Source: Chaetoderma sp. LZ-2023a (Eukaryota; Mollusca; Caudofoveata; Chaetodermatida; Chaetodermatidae). Taken from it: 64,000 nt of DNA. The stretch is from positions 187,882,742 through 187,946,741 of the forward strand of contig CM067369.1 in assembly GCA_034401795.1 (NCBI GenBank), given 5' to 3'. This document shows, in pieces, positions 56,890 through 64,000 of the stretch (position 1 is its first letter; the number at the start of each line of letters is the position of its first letter). Made by a program: the position numbers and the translations under genes. A model generated the notes under the pieces. It was not told the origin of the DNA. It did not search any database and was given only the letters and a program-made list of their open reading frames with translations.

Positions 56890-59580
56890 CATTCAGGCTG
56901 GGTATGGGGTTACAATAACGGAAATCAGGGGGATGATGATGAACATTAATGAAAGTACCGTGGTATATAATCGAGATGTGAAGACATTTCTTATAGACTA
57001 CTATGGCAATAAAATTCAATTCTTTCCAAGTCATATGGTTAATGACCCTGAAATGTGATTCTCAGCAGATATAAGTATAGAGGACCTCAGTAGAAAACTC
57101 CGTAATAAAGGTGTCGTTAGGTCCGCTGGAGAAATCCTCAGAGAAGCTTTCCAGCTAGTAGATTTCCAACTCGCTGATCGATTTTGTGATGGCAATGAAT
57201 TAAAAGAGTCGTGGGAAAACACTCCTATGCCAGACCAGGTACTTACATTCTTTGCGGCTCTGTTCAGTATTAGACGATCACGCATGTCAAAGATTGAAAT
57301 ATTTGAGATGGTGAATGGTGATAGTGATGCTGACGAGGTCAATGGTGACGGTGACACTAGTCCAGACGACAATACCCTAGCGGTTGAGTGGGCTGTCCGC
57401 AATCAGCACAACCAGCTGAACTGCCTCTTTCAAATTATATACAATCAACTATTTCATGATGCAAAGAAGACCCCCTGAGTGCCTCATTTTGCCAGTGTCA
57501 ATATAGGAAGGGCCGTAGCCATGAGATTCTGACAGCGGCAAACCATATGGCCATCAGTTCCAGCTATAATGATGTAAGGAGATCCAGACTGTTGCTCGCT
57601 GCCTACGCCATCGCCAAGTCGAAGGGAAATGAGGTCCCTGTTCCAAGCAGTTTCACTCATGACGCATACACGTTTGGGGCCATGGATAAGGGCGATTTCT
57701 GTGATAGGTCATCTATCTCCGGCACCGAATCCGATCATGCGACAATGCAAGTGCTATATCAGGATATTATCTCCCTCCCAGAGTCAAAACCTCGAGTGTC
57801 AGAAATGAAGTTGCAGAAGAGCACTGCGTGCTTTCCTCAGAAACTACCATATCAAGAAGTGCCCCATCACCATAAACCATTGGTAAAACCATCCCTTCCA
57901 CCCAATTTTCAAGGTTATATAGGAACCTGGTATCCATTCTAATCTCGATTGTGTGTCTGCCCTCCGTATAGCAGATAAGCGTGAGTTTCTTATTTCCTTC
58001 ATCAGGTGTGGCCTACCGAAGTATACTTGTGGTACTCTGCCTACCTGGGGTGGTTTGCATGCTCTATTATCTACTGCAAACGCACCTCTTTTGCGTGTGA
58101 GATTTATGCCTGTGATTCCCTCCCCTGTGACCAACTACGCTACTGTACATAAGGGCCTTCAAAACTTCCAGAGTGTCCGTCGGCAACTTACCCCATCTCA
58201 GTCTCTCATAGCAGTATTCTGTGATGAGGGTGTGTTTCATACTATAGCCGATATCATGATCGCTGAGCCAAACACATTCTCTGATGTGCATGGCATGATG
58301 GGGATGTTTCACTGGGTCAAAATTCTGTTGAATTGTGCCGGCCATTATCTCCGGGGGTCGGGCATTGAGGATGCTCTCATTGAGACGGAAGTGTTTGGTA
58401 AGCTGACCTTGAAGGCAGTCATTTTGTTCGTTCATTCCATGGAATAATGATGGTTTCAGATCTGATCGGCTCATTGACGTGGGAAGCGTTCTGGCAGTGG
58501 TTGGAGCAGCATGACCGCAAGATCAATGATGATATGATGCCTGTGTGGTCAAAGTGCAGAAGTCTCTATGTGAGAAGAAGCAGGCGGTCGAGAAGTTTTC
58601 AGAGCTTGTTGATCAATCTTCAGAGCTTCAAAAACCAATTTGATTGCTTCCTCAACGAGTGCTGTGCGAAGTCTGAGATGTGCCAATACTTGCAAGAGTT
58701 TCAACGAATAGCTGTCAACATTAAGCACGATGTTGCCTCAGATCGAGAGGGAAATTTCCCTCTACATATAGCCTCTGTAGAAACATCTCTCCTAATCTTC
58801 CGGGAGAGCGACTGTATCAATTACTTCCGCTATGGTTCATTCTATCTGGAATCTACAAAGGTCCTAGAGGCAACTCATCCCGAGATCGTTCAGCACTTCA
58901 TGTGTGGTCAGTTCGTCGTGAAGGATCATGCTGATAGTTATTTTAATGCTATTGCGGCAGATATGAAGCTGGAACAATCGATACAGGGGTCATCAAAGAG
59001 TGGTAGTGGGATTGTGGGCCAAACAAGAAATCTAGCGATCATGGTTGAGTGGCAGCTCATATTCCACGAAATTCTTCTTGTCTCGAACAACTTCAGGGAG
59101 ATGATAAATGAAGTCTCAGTGAATCACAGCGAATCCACAAAAGTTCATCATGAACTCACTGATCGCAAAGCGGATCAGCTTAATGCTAATGTGGCGAGAT
59201 GTTTGGACTTCGTCAGAGATAGAATCAATCCTTACATCATCGAGGCCCTGGACATCAAGCTCTACAACCTCATCAACACGCAGCTGGCAGATAATGAAGT
59301 GACAGTGCGGCTGCTTCAGGTGCAATTAAGTGGAGATCGATTGGTCAGAGAATTCCGAAAGTAGCGGTTTCTTGAGAAGACCAAGCGACTCTCTGTCACT
59401 ATATCAAAAAGAAATATACTGCAAATGGACTACAAACCACCATCTGAGACCAGCATATCTCATGTTACTGTATCACCTAAGATGATAGCGGCAGCTCAGC
59501 GTGACATTGAGATCGTGAAAGAGCAGGACATGACACTGAACTCTATTTATGTCAATGAAATTCTCCCTATTTAGATACTA
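56890..59580 (+). pseudogene. Central region of the CXC/PIN gene
   Basis: Well-preserved segments: IQAGYGVTITEIRGMM with VFNRDVK-like VYNRDVKTFL; PLSASF...ISSSYNDVRRSRLLLAAYAI; PSSFTHDAYTFGAMDKGDF; PTWGGLHALLS; NTFSDVHGMMGMFHWVKILLNCAGHYLRGSGIEDALIE; REGNFPLHIASVETSLLIFRESDCINYFRYGSFYLE; ATHPEIVQHFMCGQFVVK. The conserved G-x-FH-x8-G-x3-GSGIED and NYxRYG blocks are the marks by which I recognise the family. No catalytic motif is obvious, and the role is unknown. Confidence 0.65.
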
Positions 59581-60346
59581 TTTGAAGGTGACCTCCCCTC
59601 CAAATCTAACAAGAGCACACTGATTGCCGAACTGGAGACGTATTTAACAGATGGAGGCATGCATTTTCGGGGGGGGGGGGGAAGGGGGGAGGGAGTTATC
59701 CGTTATCTTAGACTTCATGTCGAAAATTCGGTCATTTCCAAACTTATCATCCGTTGTAACGTTTGATCATGCAATTAGCGATGGTCTATCTGCGGGCCTC
59801 TCAATTTGCTCAAGGACCAGCCTCCACATCATTTTCAACAGCTACCTGGAGTCGTCCATTAAGGCTGGGGAAATGCTCCATCGCACTGGAGGAGTTGGGT
59901 CTGTTGACAAGTTCTGGACGTCACCGACCAATAAGACTAAGTTACAGTGGCTTGTCCGTTAGCTGGCACCGAGTCCTGAGCTCATCAACTTGAGCGGATG
60001 CATCACAGATGAGGAAGTTGTGCCAGCGCATTGCTCCATGCAGAGAGGTCGCCAGCTGCTGAAACCGTAGAATCTATTGAAGGGCTGACATGTCGTGCAG
60101 GCTTGGGTACAAGTGCAAATGCATTTGCATTTGCATTTGAATGCATTTGCACTTCCATTTGCATTTAACAGCATTTAAGAAATTTCTGACGCATTTGCAT
60201 TTGCTCTTGCATTTGAATCTCATGTATGCAATTGCAAATGCATAAAAAGGGTTGCATTTGCATTTGAGTTTTCAAATGCATTTGAGTTTTTTTCAAAGGC
60301 ACTACTTTTTTCATTTTGCATTTCTTTCAAAATAGGATGGAGCCTA

Positions 60347-60373
<27 letters not shown>

Positions 60374-60378
<5 letters not shown>

Positions 60379-60424
60379 AAATAGCAGTCATAGCGCCCAG
60401 TCAAATTAATTTCAAAATATTCAA
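60374..60424. mobile_element. Half copy of the palindromic hairpin element
   Basis: Only the right arm is good (GCGCCCAGTCAAATTAATTT then CAAAATATTCAAC). The left arm position is occupied by the (GCT)n run, whose phase fits the family's GCTGTTGCTGC centre, so the microsatellite may have grown from it. Confidence 0.6.
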
Positions 60425-60750
60425 CCAAATTGTTTGTCAAATCATAAAAAAATGGCATTTCTGTTTCTAGAAATTAGAAATTTAATTCTCTGTCATTTAT
60501 TAACACATTTTACTCTGAATTTCTTAACATGTAGCTCTCAGCGATAAATATACATAAATATGTGTGCAAAATCATGTATATATTGATATTAGTCTAGTTT
60601 AAGTCAGTTGGGATCTTAACAGACGAACAAATTTTAGTTAATTTGTTTCTGAGATAATCTACAGCAATGCATCTGTAGAGTATAGAAAATATGATCACCT
60701 AAATAGTAAGGAATGGGTGCCTCCATTCTCTTGTCCAATGTATTGACCCT

Positions 60751-60876
60751 TTAACCCGTACATACAAAACCACAGAAATCATTGGCTCAGTGATCCTCTT
60801 CTCTCGGTCTGCAAATGGGCATTTGTAAAGACCATGACAAAGGCTGGTCTTTCTGGTTTGTGAATAAAAGGGTTAA
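60751..60876. mobile_element. piggyBac-like MITE, 126 bp
   Basis: TTAACCC at 60751 and GGGTTAA ending at 60876. Imperfect inverted ends (CATACAAAACCACAGAAA against ATTCACAAACCAGAAAGA). An inner CTGCAAATGGGCATTT is shared with the next copy. Confidence 0.65.
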
Positions 60877-61161
60877 TAAAACAATTCAACTAAACGTTGT
60901 TGCTGCGTCAATCAATATGTCGAGTTTCAGGAAAATTAATAATATAAATACAATCATCTGTTTTAAAGAACCGCAATCTTGTGGCCCCGAAATACAGGTG
61001 GTCAGTAGAGCACTTTTGACTACAATCTGTTCAACAAGTACTTGCTGTATTTTTTGTCAAGATCCTTTTAAAGTAATTAGCGTGAGCTTAGTAATATATC
61101 TCTGGTTGCTCAATCTATGAATAGAGTATTGTGTTGTTAACTCCATTCATTCAGAAATGTC

Positions 61162-61365
61162 TTAACCCTTTATAAATTTGTCAAGATTGGCCTTTTGAAT
61201 GTCCATTTGCACCACAAGAGAAGACAATTTTTGAAAATTTATGACTGATATGACTGGCTTGGTAATCGAGTCAGTTATTCCAGTGGTTAATCTTCAAAGA
61301 TTATCTTCTTGGAATGCAAATGGACATTTACCAAGATCAATAAATAATAGATGCTGATGGGTTAA
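61162..61365. mobile_element. piggyBac-like MITE, 204 bp
   Basis: TTAACCC at 61162 and GGGTTAA ending at 61365. The inverted inner arms AATGTCCATTTGCA / TGCAAATGGACATT are perfect. Contains the CCAGTGGTTAAT motif seen at 4910 and 13369 in the other orientation. Confidence 0.7.
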
Positions 61366-61512
61366 TTTACTAATCACCCATTGTGATTAGAAGCACTTGT
61401 CATTCAGTCTAATTATACACACGTACTCAGTCATGTGTTATCTCAGCCATAGGAATTAGCATTTAAATATTTGAATCCGGAAATGCGAAAATCTTAATTC
61501 AGGTATTGAGCA

Positions 61513-61652
61513 AGCTGATAAATATTTTGAAACAAATTTGATTGGAAACCTTTGACAGCTGTATTTTGAATGTAATTTAACTGGAACCTGTTGCTGCCAT
61601 AGGCACAACAGCAGCTATCAATCAAATTACTTTCCAGATATTCAATATTAAA
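61513..61652. mobile_element. Expanded, diverged hairpin element copy
   Basis: Two left-arm-like pieces (AATATTTTGAAACAAATTTG and ATTTTGAATGTAATTTAACT) before the CTGTTGCTGCCATAGGCA centre, and one right arm (ATCAAATTACTTTCCAGATA). The left arm seems to have been duplicated. Confidence 0.55.
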
Positions 61653-61689
61653 TTTGATAATTATTTTGCAAACATTTGCATTTGCATTT

Positions 61690-62040
61690 AAATGCAATAC
61701 GCTTCACTTGTGTGGAAGAAGCAGATGATAGCCTAGTTCCCCATTGTGCATGGGAGGTGAATCGTGGCAGTATTCGGCTGCTCGTGATATCCAATGGCAC
61801 ACACACAATAACATGTCTTCTTCGCTTTATCCCTCAATTGCGAGAGCGCGGTCTTCAAGAGCTGTGGGTAGAATGTGGCTCTGGTGAGCATATGCATATT
61901 GTTGCAGATAAGTTGGGAATAGGATTATGCAGAGTCATAGTGACGGCGCGTGTGCTCACCGGCGATGATGCGCTCAATAAGATTGGCACAAAGCATGCGT
62001 CTCTCTCCTGTGAGCCATAGAAGTTCATAGCCGGATTTGC
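61690..62040 (+). pseudogene. PIN/FEN-like acidic core of the CXC/PIN gene
   Basis: RFTCVEEADD is the family's HEEADTR box. About 20 residues on, RLLVISNGTHTITCLLRF stands where active members have DTDV, so the second acidic pair is lost here. ELWVECGSGEHMH and then VLTGDDALNKIGTKHA match the family's LTGCDTTSKVGTK, with the acidic pair kept. The spacing E-A-D / D-T-D / G-C-D resembles the metal-binding acids of PIN and FEN-type nucleases, so I infer a nuclease ancestry. The frame is open for ~114 codons to 62020. Confidence 0.6.
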
Positions 62041-62159
62041 AGAGTTGCAGCAGTTAACTGACGAGGTCGTGAAGAAGGGTGAAAAGTTCGTGTGTGGGTT
62101 GATGTGAAGATCAAGTCCGAATCTCGGACCTTCGATCAGCTTCGAGTGACGCATCATAT

Positions 62160-62481
62160 TACAGCTACGACGTCGAAGCCCTTGGAAGCCCTACACCCAC
62201 ACACCTCCACCCCCACCCCCTTCAAGTGTCATTCGTTGCCATATCCAGATAGCTTTTTTGTTGTGCGTAACGCCCTCTGCCTTCTTGATTACCCCCATTC
62301 GACTAGAGATCCCACTGACTACGGCTGGGTGATGGATAATTACATCCTATTGCCTGCAAAAGGTCTCAATCTCCTACCACATGAGAAGCTTGTCATATGT
62401 AAATGCATGGGAAAGTGTGACACAAAACGCTGCCCATGCAAAAAGGCAGAGCTCAGCCGTGTGCTCTTTTGTCACAAATAA
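62160..62481 (+). pseudogene. C-terminal segment with CXC cysteine domain
   Basis: PYPDSFFVVRNALCLLDYPHSTRDPTDYGW (family: HIQRAYYQ...W...P.P..YGW), then LPAKGLNLLPHEKLVICKCMGKCDTKRCPCKKAEL. The C-x-C-x3-C-x4-C-x-C pattern is the start of a CXC/tesmin-like zinc domain. The later cysteines are reduced to one (LFCHK) before the stop. An expanded Pro/Thr tract (PHTSTPTP) lies at 62200. Confidence 0.65.
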
Positions 62482-62960
62482 CACGAATCAGGGTGTCAAA
62501 ATAAGTAGTCAACCTGTTAGGTCAATGACGTCATGACCATCATGGGTAGTGTGAATAAGTCAGTAGTCGTCAGAAAGCTTTGCTGTTTATCCAATGTTGG
62601 GATGGGGCTTGATAATAAAAAGATTGGGTTAGCGTGTCTTGTCACTCTCCATGTCTGAAATCAAATCCATGCCATGGCTGGCGACCGTTCCATCTGTGTT
62701 GTGTAATATTACTCAGACTTTTTCTCTCAATATCAAACTTTTACTTAAACATATTTGAAGGTAATGAGTTAAGCAATTTGTCATCATTCTCATTATTATT
62801 GTCGTTGTCGTTATTAGAAATTATTGTCAAGATTCATATTAGACCTCAATAAATAGGGTGCCATGACGCTATAAAAGTGTGCGTGCATCTGATTGGGGTG
62901 GGGGTGGCGTAGACACCACAATCACCAGTTTAGGTTATAAATAGTTAGCGACGTATGGAC
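62482..62960. other. No gene seen
   Basis: Spacer after the CXC/PIN gene, with a CRE-like TGACGTCA at 62526 and no polyadenylation tail. Chance frames only. Confidence 0.5.
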
Positions 62961-62965
62961 ATTAT

Positions 62966-63085
62966 CTGGTTTTGGCGGCCATCTTGGATGCCATCTTAGA
63001 AAATGATGACTTTCCAATGGCCAGATTGTGATAGACTTTTACCCTGTTACTATACACCAAACCATAATATAAAACGGTGAAAAAC
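62966..63085 (-). repeat. Inverted relic of the CCAAGATGGCCGCC repeat
   Basis: On the minus strand it reads TTTGGTGTATAGTAACAGGG... then ATCCAAGATGGCCGCCA, in the same order as units at 55540-56035 on the plus strand. Similarity outside these landmarks is weak. Confidence 0.4.
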
Positions 63086-63173
63086 CTTGCGGAGCAATTC
63101 TTCTTTGGGTGGGGTATGGAGGTTGGGGTGCCGGGGTGGGTGGGGGGGGGGGGTGCGTGCGTGGGTGGGTGGT

Positions 63174-63178
63174 GTGCA

Positions 63179-63274
<96 letters not shown>

Positions 63275-63320
63275 AGCGAGCGAGTGAGTGAGTGAGAGCG
63301 CGTGCGTGCGTGCGTGCGTG
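63174..63320. repeat. (GTGC)n microsatellite
   Basis: More than 25 nearly perfect GTGC units, then GCGA/GTGA and GTGC again, preceded by a G-rich run (63117-63150). Confidence 0.97.
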
Positions 63321-64000
63321 TAGGTTTTCTCTCCATATATTAACCTGACTTTATTGCGGATTGCGAGACACTGTTTACATTAGGTTCCGTCACTGAGGTG
63401 ATGGGCGGGGTACGGTGTGGTTGAGGGCAGAACCATAAATTTGACGGAATTCATCCAAATTTGGTATGTGAGTTACTCATATGATTGCAGATTGTGAGGA
63501 GATCTTTAGATTAGGTCCCGGCCGAACGTGTGGGGATTTGCAATGACGTGCCATCGACTGCACATTCTAGTTCTAGCTTGTTTTTACAAGATATACAGTT
63601 TAGTATATTATATCCCTGATAACGCAGCTTGCTGGGCCGATGATGGGCAGATACCGGCCCGATACTGAAAGTATAGACACGCTATCGGGCCCTGGTTTTT
63701 GATGACGAAGTTACAACGCGCTTGTTAAAGAGTTCCAATTGTTTATGACCCTGTTACTAAAAACATTTTGTCGTGACTGTCAGCTGCAGAACTGCTTACG
63801 GGAGCTTTCTTCATACCGTGCTTGCACCCTGCAGCATACATGGGGAGCTGCCCTTCTCTAGGGCGGCTTCGTCCAGCGGGACATTTAATCTGTTGGACTC
63901 TACCATAGCACACGCAAATGGAGGATGGCCGGGTCCTAGCCTCATTCCATTGCGTTTTTGGGGATGAAAGGACACGAGTCACTTGCGTGACTATTACTCT
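63321..64000. other. No gene seen
   Basis: A weak direct repeat (ATTGCGGATTGCGAGA at 63353 and ATTGCAGATTGTGAGG at 63484, each followed by TTAGGTYCCG). Frames on both strands from 63743 are short and domainless. Confidence 0.4.

Larger units (their letters stand above)
60098..61688. mobile_element. ~1.6 kb insertion in the CXC/PIN gene, hAT-like left end
   Basis: The left end CAGGCTTGGGTACAAGTG, followed by ~180 bases of TTTGCA-type subterminal repeats (60109-60290), looks like a hAT end. The right side has TTTGCATTTGCATTTAAATG at 61677 but no matching CCAA-CCTG end and no 8-bp duplication, so the right end is lost or I misplace it. It holds (GCT)n at 60349-60378, a half hairpin element, two piggyBac-like MITEs and another hairpin copy; no transposase. 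Confidence 0.5.
56239..62481 (+). pseudogene. Intronless CXC/PIN-like multidomain gene, nearly full length, broken
   Basis: The start MADRKGKRR lies at 56239, and reading then passes through several frames to CHK-stop at 62481. Without the 1.6 kb insertion it is ~4.65 kb, about 1,500 codons, with no intron. Order: zinc-binding CIIC..YHNTYSCYKKY, a second CVIC..YCHVSCFKQY, a long central region, a PIN/FEN-like core, and a CXC cysteine domain. I recall this architecture from many-copy proteins of cnidarians and molluscs, often labelled CXC/tesmin-like; their function is unknown. Breaks: shifts near 56275, 56720, 56880, 57470, 57945, 58445, 59690 and 62050, and in-frame stops near 57056, 59362, 59572 and 59960. 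Long open stretches (305 codons at 58447-59364) show modest decay. Being intronless and repeated elsewhere suggests a transposon-encoded or retrocopied gene. Confidence 0.7.

Noticed and set aside
62962-63336. Repeated THAR and CVRA frames
   Set aside because: Direct product of the (GTGC)n microsatellite.
1-64000. CRISPR array, rRNA or tRNA genes
   Set aside because: None seen; repeats here are satellite, microsatellite or transposon-derived, and the context is eukaryotic.

Overview
This window is repeat-rich nuclear DNA from an animal, most likely a marine invertebrate. I infer this from the mix of elements: L2/CR1-like LINEs with a PHD finger, Ty3/Gypsy elements, BED-finger hAT transposons, TTAA-flanked MITEs, long microsatellites, and an intronless CXC-domain gene family that I know from cnidarians, molluscs and similar animals. 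I see no clearly intact host gene, no tRNA or rRNA gene and no CRISPR array. Two long uninterrupted element ORFs stand out: a 616-codon hAT transposase and the coding tail of an RNase H LINE.

Layout. 1-10.2 kb holds LINE remains: a C-terminal ORF2 piece, an isolated ORF1, and a nearly full L2/CR1-like LINE (PHD finger, endonuclease, reverse transcriptase). 10.6-17.6 kb is a nest. A decayed Gypsy element is split by a 1.26 kb hAT-like non-autonomous element with a 6-bp target duplication. A 5'-truncated LINE (LINE-A) lies against its integrase end. LINE-A is split by a younger RNase H LINE with a perfect 10-bp target duplication and an (AAG)n tail. 17.6-36.9 kb is one giant (19.3 kb) Ty3/Gypsy fossil with LTRs of 3.6 and 3.2 kb, gag-protease-RT-RNase H-integrase in normal order, about 5 kb of extra 3' sequence, and its own nested insertion. 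Its 5' LTR starts inside the reverse transcriptase of LINE-A.

36.9-49 kb holds a LINE tail, a higher-order tandem repeat present on both sides of a 6.4 kb block, and inside that block a TIR-bounded element with a C2H2-finger reading frame. That frame is interrupted by a complete 4.1 kb hAT transposon with a perfect 8-bp target duplication. 49.4-50.5 kb is a strictly 72-bp minisatellite of 15 units. 51-56 kb is simple repeats and unassigned sequence. 56.2-62.5 kb is a broken but nearly full-length copy of a roughly 1,500-codon intronless gene: N-terminal zinc-binding modules, a long central region, a PIN/FEN-like acidic core and a C-terminal CXC cysteine domain. An AT-rich hairpin-bearing insertion splits it just before the nuclease-like part.

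Two small hairpin families run through the window. One is a ~90-bp near-perfect palindrome whose arms match each other within each copy even where copies differ. The other is a piggyBac-like TTAA...CCC MITE. Together with the nested insertions they let much of the relative insertion history be read directly from the sequence.
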